From the NCBI GenBank assembly GCA_033030425.1, contig JAUFSD010000003.1, positions 992,001-1,056,000 of the forward strand: a stretch of DNA of 64,000 nt, read 5' to 3'. A model generated the notes under the pieces. It was given only the letters and a program-made list of their open reading frames with translations. It made no database searches and was not told the DNA's origin. Source of the stretch: Verpa conica. Lineage: Eukaryota; Ascomycota; Pezizomycetes; Pezizales; Morchellaceae. The position numbers were made by a program, and so were the translations under genes. Positions 36,186 through 51,795 of this stretch are shown here, piece after piece (position 1 is the first letter of the stretch; every line of letters begins with the position of its first letter).

Positions 36186-37816
36186 ATGTCCCTTGCCTTC
36201 TCTGCTGCACCGGTTAACCATCATAACGGCACTCACGCTCACTCCCAGCATTACGGCTACAATCACTCTATGGACAGAGGGCCATCCGATTATCAACAAT
36301 CTGGTTTGCCATCATCTGCGTCATATTCATCCTATAGTAGCCAACAACAAGCAGAGCCTCAACCTGCAGATCAGCCTGCATCAAGCTATCAGACCCCTTC
36401 TCAGGAAGTGAGGTCTACTTCGTCTACATACTCATCATCTGCTACCCCATCATCTGAATACGGAGGCACTGTCAGTTCTTCTTCAAGGACCCCCACATTC
36501 CCCCCTGACTATAACTTGGGACACCGATATTCCGAGGCCCCACGTTATCACCCATCAAGTTCTACTGCCGGAGGTATGTGTACTCCACTTCTCCCGGTTC
36601 TCCTTTTGACCCAGCAATATAAAACGGAACCTAACCCATGTAAAGACCCTAGTGTTCCTGCCCCCAGTCCACAGTACGCACCGCCACCAAACCAGCAGTA
36701 CGCGCACTACCCACCCCACAACCCTCATCAAATGTCGGAAACTTACTCTAACGGCGGCCATCCCAATTGGCGTCCTGAATGGGGTCCACCCCAACCATCG
36801 TATCATATCAATGGTCAATACAATGCACATGGATCGCCTACTACAAGTGTATCATCATTGTCCCCTGGTGGTACACCGGTTAATCGCAATGTAAAGCAAG
36901 CGAATCGTAAACGCATTTCTGATCAGACAGCACAACACCCATTGTCACAGGTATATTCGTTTGTACCTATCCCTGGAGCGCAGCAGCATAAGCGGCCTCG
37001 TAGAAGATATGAAGAAATTGAGCGAATGTACAAGTGTGGGTGGAATGGATGTGAAAAGGCTTATGGGACATTGAACCATTTGAATGCACATGTGACAATG
37101 CAAAGCCATGGTGTTAAACGTACTCCAGAAGGTATGGGAGATTTCTCGTCCCCTCTCTTTCCCCCTCCCTATTTTGAGTGGATGTTTGTTTTTCTTTCCC
37201 CTCGCGTTCTCTTTCGCGCTTTAATATTTTTACCTTGATTTCTTTGGGGGGGGTCGATTTATCTACCTCAGTTGTTTTTGTGCGACTTATACCTGTGGAG
37301 ACACCTCTTGACGCGTTCTGTTTAAAATCCTTAGCAGTTATTAACGTGGTCACGTGAATAGAGTTTAAAGAAATTCGCAAAGAGTGGAAGGCGCGTAAGA
37401 AGGAAGAAGAAGCCCAACGAAAAGCCCAAGAAGAAGCGGAACGCCAACGGAATGCTGAGAGTGGGTCGGGGGCGGAGGTTACTCAGGTTACCCCTGGAGC
37501 AGCAGCTGCTGCATCAAGTGCGCAGTACAGTGCCGGAATGGCCCCTCGTCAACTCCCCCCAATCGCCTATCAACAGACTCCTGTGGCCAATGTCCATTAC
37601 CCCGCAGCGCCAACAGCGACTATGGACCCAATGCAGCAATATCAGCAGCCTACGATCTATGGTGCTTACCAGCAAGCGTCCTATCCACAAGGCCCACAGC
37701 AAATCTTCCCAGGTCAAACTCGTCAGGCGCCGATTCCTCCCGCAAATGATGAACCGGATGCGGATGCTGACGCGGACCCGGATGTTGCTTCGGCTCAGCA
37801 ATCTTACAACCAGTAA
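36186..37816 (+). CDS. con7: Con7-type C2H2 zinc-finger transcription factor
   Basis: Exons 36186-36573, 36646-37131 and 37362-37816 give 442 residues; keeping the first, in-frame intron would give 466. The N-terminal half is Gln/Ser/Pro/Tyr/His-rich and disordered. The conserved core starts KRPRRRYEEIERMYKC, contains one C2H2 finger (YKCGWNGCEKAYG...HLNAHV...H, about residues 258-286) and continues into EFKEIRKEWKARKKEEE. This whole block is the Con7 signature. A Gln/Pro/Ala-rich tail with an Asp/Ala run follows. Con7 proteins control conidium morphology, cell-wall genes and infection structures in Magnaporthe and Fusarium, and are found in Pezizomycotina. The start is the first ATG in frame with the finger. 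The upstream region is very long and gene-free. Confidence 0.9.
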
Positions 37817-39686
37817 ATCCCCTCAATCGGGGTTGTTCATTGTCAAGCAGCAATTCCCGTATTTATAAATATTATGCTTTTCGATAAAATAAAAATTCAC
37901 GACATGATGTGCGACGACTGTTTCCTTTTGAGGGTCACGGTTTTCTTTTTTTTGTTAATCTTGCCAGTATGGGGGATATTGATGAGTGCGAGAGATCGGG
38001 GATGAACATTTTCGGGTATACGAATTACTTTCCCCCCCACGTATTTGTCAACAGGCTCACAGGCAACATTTGCTTTTTTCTCTGCCTCCACCCCTTTCTT
38101 GCTTGCTCCTGGCAAGAACAACCAACCTACCACAAATTGTCTACTGTTATTAGCTCTCGTACTTTTCGATGTTTATCTTTTTTTTCTTTCCCGATTTCGT
38201 GTACTGTTTTTTCGCTTGAAAAAGAAAAACATTTCCTGTGGGGTGGAGAATATAGATCTCAACCTGTTGCTGTTGTTTCCTTTCTTTTTTTAGGGGCAGG
38301 GGGTTCTTTTTCTCTTTAGATTGGGGGTCCGGTTACATTTTTTTTCCTTTCATCGTTTTTTTTTTTTGTTCCTAGCCACCTTTACTTCTAGTAAAGACTG
38401 ACTAGGAAGAGAATTAGGAGAAGAAACAACACGAAAGAGGGGGACTTGTATCAAAAACCCAGTCTCTATATTGTTTCATTTTTAATCCTTCTCTGCACAT
38501 GTTTTTTTTTACAGGGTGGCTAACTACTGTTTTTAACTTTTCACATTCCTGGTTGGAAAGTCCCCGGTTTTTTTTCTTTCTCTTGGGGGCTGTTTGTTGA
38601 TAATTACTTCCTGTGAGATTTGTAAAATAATGAGCATGTACCGGTAAATAAAGCACAACCGACCCTTTTGCTTGCCTTGTGTGAGCTGTCGTTATGTACA
38701 TTTTGACGAATCCTTTTCGCAGGTGCTCTAACCTAGCACAGCTGTTTTTTTTTTTCTTTTTCTTTTGGCCGCGACGTTCTGTGCAGTTACGTCTTTGTTT
38801 CCGCTTCGAGATGGATGCGAGAAAGCTTCTTTTACGCCATCCATTTTGCCTTGCCTGTCCGAAAACCTGGTTTGCGGTATCGTCTATCTAACGCCTCGCG
38901 CTAGAATCTCGCTCGCGAAAAGATTTTAGCACATGCTTTTTTTAGTGGGTCCTATACTCTCTACGCCCTCCTAATTTTTTTTGTTTTTTTGATACTTGCA
39001 GCTGGTGTTTCTAGTGCGCTTCTATATCAGGTTCCATGAGGTGGGGGCTTTGCTATGATCGCTGCGCAGCGGCGCTGCTAGCTTGTTTGCTATATTTCTT
39101 TTTTTGTGCACGTTTATTAATCAATAAATAGAAGACCTGCAATAAATACTACCGGTTCCCAATATATATAAATACGATACGGGAAGAGCAGTACCGAGAT
39201 TAGACGCACTAATTTACCGGTATCAGTGTGTTGTAGGCGAATAATACCAAGGGTGAGCTGTCGGAAAAGCAGACAAAGCCTCGAAAAATCAAAATCGTGT
39301 AGTTTCTTTATATGTAGGAGGACACAATAGGGTTTTCCTGAGTTCACGTTTGGTTACCCCAATAGGGTGGCTTGAATATGATATGTGCAGCTACATGGTA
39401 ATATCATTGTTTGTGACCCCCACTTCCGACTCTTTCCTGTGTGTAATCGTGTCCAGTTCTCCGGCGGCGACGGCGGGGGCGGGGGAGTTGCGGTCACTGT
39501 GCAGCACCGGTAAATTACATTTGTACCCCCATAAACGTGCCCTCCCCCCCCCCTTTTTTCCCCTCCCGTTGCTACATATCACTCGTGCATCTGCAGCCAA
39601 TGCAGATTTGATACCAAGACTCTGCAGGGTTTCTCTCAGCTCATGCATCGCTCATAGCCGAAGGGCAAGAATAAAATAATAAATAA

Positions 39687-39740
39687 TTAGGGCAAGCTCG
39701 GTAAGGAGCGAAATTTGGAAAAGGCAAGCTCATGTCGTAT
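39687..39740 (+). repeat. Diverged direct repeat, copy A
   Basis: It begins ttagggcaagctcgg, continues with ggagcgaa and ends near aagctcatgtc. The same blocks in the same order and spacing occur at 41093-41147, about 1.4 kb downstream, with substitutions and small indels between them. Confidence 0.65.
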
Positions 39741-41092
39741 AGGCCAATGCTACTCTATAGTTCTATCCTTGCACATACTAGTGGGGTTAAAGAGTTTAAC
39801 TGGAGATCCAACAGATCCAGAGTCATCTTCGGCCAATTTTTTATTCGAAGGTGTGAGCCGCAAGGTATACAAGGTGTACTATAATTCCAACTAACCCCCT
39901 GAACCTTATTGCAAACCTAACCCCAGGTCTCCCAAGTAAATTGTAGGCCGCCACATCTAGCGCTATGTAGGCTAATAGTAAATAATTTTATCGTTATCCC
40001 GAATATGTGGCTAAGTAGATAGATAAACATCTATTCCACATTATACCAACTCCAAATAGGTACATAAACCACGACTCCGACTTTTTCCCCCTAAATTTAG
40101 CTAGTCTCAAGACTAGGACTGCTAAGATTTAGAAACCTGGCTGCAGCGGCCCGCCCCAGTTTCTTTTGCCTCATCTACAAAAAATACCCCATTTAGAAAG
40201 GAGGGGAGAAGATTTTGCCAGAGTCTGATATGTAGGGTTTAGAGCAGACAAGAAATCAGCCCGGTTCTTGCGCACCCATATGATTTCCACAATTCTTGGC
40301 AATAGTCCTAGGTGAATCCTAGTCGTTGTTGGAACAGCCAGGGTACCAGCAAAGGGTATCTATCCTAAATCTTTGGGTCTAAGTCAAGTACCCATGGGTG
40401 CTCCAGCTCCTATCCCCCCACACGCTTGCGCCCAACATAGCTTATAATTTCCCTTTACCATTTGTAGCAGGTCCCCAAGAGAGGTTCCGGCTCAGGACCT
40501 GGGAGATTACTATCCGGGAGTTTTGAATTATACTTCTTGGCCGCGCAAGAAGGCCCAAACACACGAGACCTCCCCATGGGTGTAGAGGATCCTATCACAG
40601 CATAACAGGATTATGAATAACAATGTGATAGGACCGGAAGTATACAGGCTGTGTGACTTACCGCCTTTACTTAGGTTTGTAGTCGTTTAGATCCAGCCTA
40701 GGGGTTATATTCAGTATGAGGAATAATTTCCCATAAAAAGAACAATTAACCCTAGTTAGATAGGAGTATAATAATGCCACCGAGTGATACTATATGACTT
40801 TCATCGAAACCCCCTATCTTAAGCTATGACAGTACTAGGTGGATGTACTAGCCGAGGGCCCCATAAGCTCAAACCCGACTAATAGTAGCTAGGCGCCAAA
40901 TGAAGTCATCTATAATACTATAATATATATTAGAGTATGTAGGTGCTAATGGATATAGTATGCCCGATGTTTATACCTCCCCGTAGTAACAGCGGGTTTA
41001 TAGTTATCATAGATATAGCCTGGTACTACTTAATATCTCACCCCTCCATGCACACCTTACTAAGAGGGTCATAGAAAGAGAGGAGGTAGCAG

Positions 41093-41147
41093 TTAGGGCA
41101 AGCTCGGGTGGAGCGAATCTGAAGGGGGGAAATAAGCCCATGTCCGA
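41093..41147 (+). repeat. Diverged direct repeat, copy B
   Basis: This is the partner of the repeat at 39687. It shares ttagggcaagctcgg exactly, then ggagcgaa and aagcccatgtc. The two could be ends of a decayed element or two insertions of one family. Confidence 0.65.
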
Positions 41148-43173
41148 TTGTACACTCTAAACCATCACAGCTCAAGGCTACCAAAACAACTCCAGATTAG
41201 CACCGCATGTATGGCACGGGCTTATGTAAGTTCCGGTAGGAACTTTCGCCTTAATCCCTTCTAGACTGCTTTACGTGCCCGCTAGTATCGGATCTGAAGT
41301 CCGATTACGCCTATTTAGATGCTGCCTCTGCTTTGGGATCTAGACCCCCCTAGTCTGCGTGTTCGTCTGATGGTTGTTTATGGTAAACGGAGATCTCCTA
41401 ATTGTAAGCGCTAGCATAAGGTTACCATGTCTCTAAGATGCAGAATCCTGTTTCCTGGTACGCATAGCTATTATTTGTACTTGCAATAAAACCCTGGAGC
41501 TATATGTACTCTACATTAAGAGCCTCAGCCTTACTGTAGCGGCGCAGTAAATACTTCCATGTTTGTTTGCGCCATTTCCCCGCGCCTCCTATCTCAACGC
41601 GGGGGCTTACTTTACCAATTTACCCTTATATGAAAAGAATCATATAGACGGATAGATTTCCGGGTGAGGAATAACTACCCAGCTCACGAAACATCATAAC
41701 GTCACCGTGCTTCTCTTTGGAAACAAATTTAGGTGGTTGTCTGCGAGACGCGTATATCATACGTAACGTAATCCACAATCTATGCGATCGGTTCGGAAAC
41801 ATCAACATAGAAACGGAAAAAGAAAGTGGAGCCGGGGAGGGTGTTGATTTCTCGAAATGGATTGTCGATGAAGGATTGCAAAGAAAGGAGCCGAGACGAG
41901 ACATTGGTGACTGGGCAGGGACAGGTACAGGGAAGAGAAGGGATGACCCCTCTTCCACCTCCCTTGCCGGCATTAGGAGGCTGCCCAGGTCAGTAGGGGT
42001 TCTGGGATTTTCTAGAGCAAAAGTAGAGGAAGGGAAATCCTTGCCGCCCCCTTCACCCGATATATTGCCTCGGAGCCTGTTCCTAGCTGAAGATCATTAA
42101 CTGCCATGTGTTCACTCACCTGGTTGATACCCAAGATACCCAAGACACAGAAAGGGGTGATAGCACGCGGAGGGGCATGATATGAGACGTGACATCGTTG
42201 AGTGAGTGATGATTCATGATACGTACCTAGGTCTAGAAGCATGTGTTTGGAGCTTAAGAAATGCCGCCCCCCCTCCCGGAAACCGAGATGAACCGAGGAT
42301 ATTCCTTCACGGACGAAGGCGTTTCCGGTTGTACATCTCCATGTAACTTGAAGCATGCTCTCTGTGCCCTGTACGACCTGGCCTGCATCAATTTTTTCAA
42401 CAATTTTTTCCACACCCAATAATACACCTCTAGATGCCGCTATATGCGGGAGGAAAAAGCCCCATGTCTTCGAATTCTCAATGTAGATGTACATCACGAG
42501 CGCGGGAACTCTATATTGTGGCCGAAGCCAAATGGTTGTAATTATACTATTTAGTCTCCAGAGTAGCATGCGGGGTGGAAAAAAAAGAAGGGAAGAATCT
42601 CATGTCTCAAAGATACAGGACTTACGTAGCCATAACAAAAATTGAGGCTCCCAAAAGTCTCATTCATCAGGATACCCCGGGGCGCGCATTCCTCTGGACC
42701 AATGCGCACATCTTTAGAATATAGACAACCCAATTCTCACCGTGGTCACGAGGGTACTATACTGTTAGGGAACAACCCGTTTATCCTGCATGAGTCGATA
42801 CGTAAAAAAAAAAAACTACAGACAGTTAGAGTTTGAGCGCGTATTTATCAGGGCAAAGATATCACCACACGTTCCATCGCGGTAACTCGGTAATTTCCCC
42901 TTTGGAGAGGTAGAGAATCGGAAGGCGGACTCTTTCAAATCACATCATTAATTAACAGAAACGGCACAGACGGAACCACGGAACCCAAACACCCGTTTCC
43001 ATTTTTCCTTGTAAGCATGTCTTAAGGAGTGCGTGACAAAGTACATGATTTAAACTTTTTTAATTCCCAAAGATATTCTTCCCTAAAGGTTTATAGATAG
43101 ATAGAAAAAAAAAAGGGAACTCGTAACTGTGTACTAAAAAAAACCTTGCTAAAATAAAAACACTTATAACAAA

Positions 43174-45971
43174 CTACGTTCTCATCGCTCCCCCGTGGAA
43201 GCCAGATTGTTGGTTAAATTGAACGTTCTTGTTACCTCGGCCCCTACCCTGTCCTCCTCTACCGCCCCTGCCGCCTTCGTGATCTCCGCGTCTGCCACCT
43301 CTACCACCCCTGCCGCCGCCTCTTCCACCTTGACCGCCCTCCGGGAAGCCGCCTTGGCCTTGGGTCTTCTGCTCCAGGACGCGCTCGTTCATTTCCATCA
43401 AACCACTAGCTTTATCGCTTAAGGTTAAAGCAAGCGTCTGAAGGCGTGAGAGTTCGACACCTTTCCTGAAGATGATGGCATTGTTGACTTGGTCTAGTGC
43501 AGCAGCGATCTCTTCATGAGCGATCATCTTGCTGACCAAAGCTGAAACCTTACGTTCGGAAAGATCAAACATTTCCACTAGGCGGGAAATTGATAGGGTG
43601 TCGTAGAATGGTGCATAAGTGAAGAGGTACGTCCGCAAGCCCTCCTCTTGGATTTTCTCAGAGAGCATGTCCTTAATTTTCTGTGGTTCTGGTAGGAGAT
43701 CCCAGATTTTGATAGCATGGATGAGCTCACTTGACCTCTTCCATTCTCCAGCGGCGAGAGCCTTGGCAGACTGCATGACGTGGTCGCGGGTGTTCTCCGC
43801 AGGGCCGGTGAATATTTGTCGTTCATGGTACTCAAGCATACGACGGAATGTCTTGCTGATTACCCTCTTCTTTAGATCAGGAGAAGACCCAGTGGCTGCC
43901 AAAGCCGGGATTTCGAGCAACATTGAGCAAGTGAGATAGGCACACTCTAAAAGCTCTAAGTTGATGTGCTGATGGAATGGGAGCTGCCTCTGTCGTTCAA
44001 GACGCTCCTGTTCAGGGCTGACCTGAGAATATCTTTGGATCTGAACACCCTGGGCCAACATCTCCTTCAATCTACCAGTACCACAAATCTCCTGTAGGCA
44101 GGTCTGGGCCTCGTAGATTAAACCAGCACGGAAGGCACAGAGCCCAACCTGTACAAGGGTCCTGTTGTAGAGAATCTGGGTGTTAACATCAGCAACATGG
44201 ATGTTCTCTTGAAGATGTGACATGAGCATCAAATCGCGGGCCTTGTAGAATTGGTTATGGAGGGCATAGTGGTAAATGTGGCAAAGCATGGCGCGTGTGC
44301 GGAGGACGGTGGCATCATGCTTATAAAGGTATGTGCAAAGAGTATACAGGAGATCACTCGCAACGGTGGAGGTCTTTTTGGCTGAAATCGCAGAGTCAAG
44401 GCCTTCAGGAATCGACCTCCAGGCGTTCTCCTCAACAGTAACAATAACTTGTTCAGGCTATGTATTGTTAGCTCCTGGTACGTAAAGATAATTTATATAA
44501 TATCATTACCTTGAAGTACAAATGCTCCAGTCTACGCATGATAACACGGTTGATTGCCTCGTCAGTAGGTATATTCTGATTTCTGTGCAGCCTTTCTAGG
44601 TAGAGTTGATTCCGGAGAATAGTAGTGTAGAGAGCACCTTCGTCACTGAGCCTATCGATATATTCGGTGGTATGAGGATCAATATGTTGTAGAGAACGAG
44701 TAAGTTCATCATCGAGTCTATCAACGAAAGAAACAACACTTCCAGGGATCTTAAGGACCTCGCCAGGAGCTGGTACAGGCTGCTTTTCATCGTCGTCCCA
44801 CTCCTCTGCGTTCTCAACTACCACGTAATCTGGATTTGCTTCAAGAACTTCCAATAAGGTATTGAACTCTCTCTCAGCGCTGCAAGTGTATTAGTCCCGA
44901 GTTTAAAAAAGATAGTAAATATACACCTGGGTACTTACGCTTTCCATTGTTCGGCAGACATATAAGAAAGGGCACCGTAGGTAAGGTCAAAACGGGTAGA
45001 AATTAGAGCTAAAAGAACCTTGATCTTTTGGTATGGTGTTTGGGCAACCTCATATAACCTCTCCATGACCTTGATCTGCTCTCCCTTATCTGTGTTCTTT
45101 TTCCCTCTGGCTTCGATAATGCCCCTCAGGTGCTTAAAAATACTCTCGGGGGTATAAGTTAAGGCTTTCCCACTTCTTCCGACAGTTGCAAACCCCTCAT
45201 CGTCATCTTCACCAGCTTCATCCCCCACTTCAGATATTCTCGGTGACCTAGTAGTGGTCTGGGGTGCTACCTCTTTCTTATCCTCTTTCATGAAGGTTTC
45301 CGGATCCTTCTTGTACTCCTCGATTTCTTTCTCATAGCCGCGGTTGTTACGCTTGAGACGCTGTTTAATGGTGTTGAGGGCACGAGCATTTGCAGCATTC
45401 ATCTTCTTAATTGCAGCCTTGTCTTTAAGAGTCTCATTCATGAAATCTTCTAAGTCTGCAACAATCTTAATGTAGACTTTCGGGGTAGAAGATTCTGTAG
45501 GCTTTGAGACAATCTTATTGAGTTTATCGAATTCTATATATCATGGTGTTAGTTAGTATCTCTTATCATGGTAGTTGCCCCACCAAGTTACCCCGCCCCT
45601 ACATTCATTAAAGAATTCGAGAGACTTCAATACAAACCTGCAGAAATGAGAACCCAGTCATTAATCTTCTGTCCATTCTCGATAAGCTTGATAGAAATTT
45701 CAATCTCCTCCATCCTTTTGTCCTTCTGACTCCTGACAACCCTCTTCCCATCGTCCTCGTCGCTTTCATCATCGCTCCCGCCGCCCCCTACCAAGAACCG
45801 CGTACCACCGGCATCTTCACCAGACTCTTCCTGATCATCTGTTTCTCCTCTAGAACTTGAATCTGAGCTGTTTCCATCATCTACCTCTGAATCTTCTTGT
45901 TCGGAGTAGAGTTCTTCGTCAGAACTGCTGGTGTCGCTGTCGCTAAGACCACCATGGAAAAATCGAGACAT
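43174..45971 (-). CDS. nip1: Translation initiation factor eIF3 subunit c
   Basis: Exons on the minus strand are 45638-45971, 44939-45533, 44510-44879 and 43174-44457, giving 860 residues, the usual size for fungal eIF3c/Nip1. The start [20 protein letters not shown] is the diagnostic N-terminus; its acidic Ser-rich region contacts eIF1 and eIF5 in yeast. The body is helical ([19 protein letters not shown], ...[14 protein letters not shown]). A C-terminal PCI domain includes [20 protein letters not shown] and the winged-helix part [19 protein letters not shown]. The tail is an RGG run ending FHGGAMRT. eIF3c is a core subunit of the eIF3 complex that binds the 40S ribosome in the cytosol. The exons join in frame with family-like text across each junction. 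Confidence 0.96.
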
Positions 45972-47051
45972 GATTGCTAGTAGAGATGTAGAGACTGCTG
46001 AGGGGCTGTTTGAAGCAGCTATTTAATTTGATGGGCTCGATGCCGGCGCTCGTTAGTCGTTCGATGAAGTGGGGTGCGATGGTTATGATTCACAATGCTC
46101 GACAAAAAAAACATGTGTGTGGCCAGGGCTATCTCTACTCTTAACCCTAAGAGCCTCAGGTCACAAATGGGTCACAGTAGTGTTTAAGGAATGTTATAAT
46201 AGCTTCACTGAACAAGCAAACTATATAAAATTTGTTTAATAAAATTTTTATAATAATCATGGTGGGTGTTATTTTTGTGTAGGCACATATATTTACTTGC
46301 TGTATCAACTTCTCATGAGAGTCTCGGTGATTAATTCGATTTTTCTCCCCAAGTCGAACTGGGGGATGTATGACTAGGAGATGGTAAAAAGAGAGCTACA
46401 GACCTATACAGCTATAGGTTTGAATGTAGGTAAACCCGGTTTTTATGTTCCCCTCTCAATAGATATAATAGAACTTGAATCATTATACATCACTCGCAAG
46501 CCTATAACCCAACACTAGGGGCCTCTGAATCAGAATGAGGATAAACCTGGCATATAAGAATCATTGGTATCGAAAATTCAGGAAGGGCTAAATTCTTTCT
46601 TCACATTTGATCAGGGAGCGTAATAGGGAAAGAGAAGAAAGCTGTGATAATGAATTAAGGTAACAAAAGAGAAAGGGGCCTAACTACTAGTCCCTATGAG
46701 AATCGTTTCCACTATCCCCCTTGTCCACGTTTCATTTTCCTAAACATGCATCCACTCACCTAAACTCTTGGAAAAACAAAAACAAAACAGGAAAACATGG
46801 CATCTTCTATGCGTAGTGCCTTGTACACCCAGCTCATCTCAGACTAGTTGAACAATTTCATCTCGGTGGACTGGGAATGTTAAGGTAGGCATCGCACCTC
46901 CCACTCATAAGATCATACACACTCATAACCAAGCGAAGGGAGAAAAGAGAAGAAAAAAACATGCTCGTATTCATGCAAACAGATTTCACAAGACCCCGCC
47001 CGCCCGCCCCTGTAAGAAAATTAGACCCATGCCTTAAGCATAATTCTCACT
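45972..47051. promoter_or_regulatory. eIF3c promoter and yak1 3' region
   Basis: This 1.1 kb lies between two minus-strand genes. The part next to 45971 should hold the eIF3c promoter; the part near 47051 should be the yak1 3' UTR. It is AT-rich, with no frame of note on either strand. Confidence 0.5.
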
Positions 47052-50297
<3,246 letters not shown>

Positions 50298-51281
50298 GAT
50301 GTTGAAATCACCAGTGGATTCACTCTGGAGTGGAGAAGGAGACAGTGTAGCGGGACTGCCCGGAGGTCTCTTCGGCGCTGAGTGGACCGGATGCGCCCAA
50401 GATGTTGATACCGAAACAGCGACGAAACCGACCAAACCCCAAGACTAGCTGCACTTCACTTGGAAAGAAGTTCACAGATAAACGAGCTGGCTGAGACGGA
50501 GCCCAGGCCTCCAAATTGGCCGACTATGGTGACGATGTTGGGAATAGGTGTTGAGGGCAGTTTTTCTTCCCCAACAAGTGGTAGATTGGAGGGGTGATGT
50601 TGCTTGGGGTCGACTGACCGTTGGGCTGAGGTACGTTGGCTAGTCGTTGTTGTTGGCGGGGAAAGTGCAAACGCGGTCGCAACGTACAGGGGAGTCCTCA
50701 CTAAAAGAGGGGAGAGCTTCAAGGAAGAGAAAAAATTATTTATGTATGTATGGACGTCACAAAGCGAAAGAGAGCGGGAGATAGGAAAGCGAGGGATAAA
50801 AAATAAGAAGAAAAATATAAATGACCAACCCAACAAGCAAGTATGGCTATGGGTTTATTGGCAGGCACTAGACACATTTACGAGGGAACGCCGCAACAGG
50901 TTGGAAGAATTACGCCCGCCAATGCGTCCAAGAGAAGCTGCACTCGCAGCATCAACGCTTACGAATTGGAATAATTGGAGGTCGGCAGTGGTTCAAATCA
51001 GGGTATTTGTATGGTATTATTGGCTGTGGGTAAGCGCTGTTGGTTGCTACGATATAACGGCGGTTGGAGAACCTTGAAAACGGTCAATTAGGGTTACTTC
51101 CCCTACATTTATACTCCATCCGGCCATTTACTTGTTGAGGCCCACATGTGGTGGTAGTTAAAGTAGGTTGTGAGACCGAAGTGCAGAAGGATAAGTATAG
51201 TTAAATGATAAGCCCAGTACGAGAAGTATTCTGCCGATTAGTCTTTTATTATACCTTATGAGTTGAAACAGCTCTTAGGTA

Positions 51282-51289
51282 TCACGTGA
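51282..51289. promoter_or_regulatory. TCACGTGA E-box (distal to rad26)
   Basis: This is a perfect 8-bp palindrome inside aTCACGTGAt, 514 bp before the rad26 ATG. It is followed by another small palindrome, tcgcga. CACGTG with these flanks is the Cbf1/USF-type bHLH site; binding here is inferred. Confidence 0.4.
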
Positions 51290-51685
51290 TCTCGCGATCC
51301 CGTGACCAATTTCACAGTACCCTCTCCTAGGTTTCAGGATACGGATATTTCTCGTTAAAGAAAACACTCAGAGGCCTACAGATCATTCTATCCCTCTTAA
51401 GATAATGTAATTCGTGTCAAAATAAGATGCCCCATAAGATGTGTCACATTCCCTACTCCTATCTAGCCAAGTTTGTAACCGTTGCTGCATCAGGTACAGT
51501 GCCTAAAATAAATTGTATCCCATTCTATCAAAGAGTAGCATTAATATCTATTTCAAGATTTTAGGGGAAAGAAATATGTAAGTATTTTGGCGCGCTGGGT
51601 AGTATCTTGGGCCTGGGAAAGGAGGACCATTCTATCCGAGTGACGTTGCATGGTTTGTTGCCAAGGCCCTCTTTGACTCAACACT

Positions 51686-51693
51686 TCACGTGA
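51686..51693. promoter_or_regulatory. TCACGTGA E-box (proximal to rad26)
   Basis: This second copy of the 8-bp palindrome lies 110 bp before the rad26 ATG, a typical distance for a fungal activator or nucleosome-positioning site. Confidence 0.45.
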
Positions 51694-51795
51694 TTCTCCG
51701 CGTCTCCCAGGCTCGACACGTCTTTAGCCCACGTCGCCCCGCAAAGTTTATCTTCCTATTTCACACAGACAACTTCACTAGAACCGTCTATAGCC

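Larger units (their letters stand above)
37817..43173. other. Long region without a supported gene, including repeat debris
   Basis: This 5.4 kb separates convergent con7 (+) and the eIF3c gene (-). 37.9-39.1 kb is T-rich with many poly-T tracts. 39.66-41.55 kb is AT-rich, stop-dense and contains a pair of diverged direct repeats (39687 and 41093), suggesting old transposon sequence. 41.6-42.9 kb is more balanced and has overlapping frames on both strands (115, 127 and 185 codons) but no motifs; the plus-strand one lacks an ATG start. I could not define a gene. Confidence 0.5.
50298..51795. promoter_or_regulatory. Divergent promoter between yak1 and rad26
   Basis: This is 1.5 kb between divergent genes. 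Two TCACGTGA motifs lie at 51282 and 51686. The yak1-proximal part is CT/GA-biased, and its open frames (up to 157 codons at 50604-51077) are low-complexity and unlike a protein family. Confidence 0.5.

Noticed and set aside
42012..42569. 185-codon minus-strand frame between con7 and eIF3c
   Set aside because: No recognisable domain and no exon partners. The overlapping 41717-42100 plus-strand frame begins without ATG, so neither is supported.
50990..51001. ggttcaaatc string resembling a tRNA B box
   Set aside because: No matching A box or cloverleaf could be built around it. No tRNA, 5S rRNA or other RNA gene was found in the window.
50604..51077. 157-codon plus-strand frame in the yak1-rad26 promoter
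   Set aside because: Low-complexity charged and Trp-rich text antisense to the yak1 leader, with no family features.
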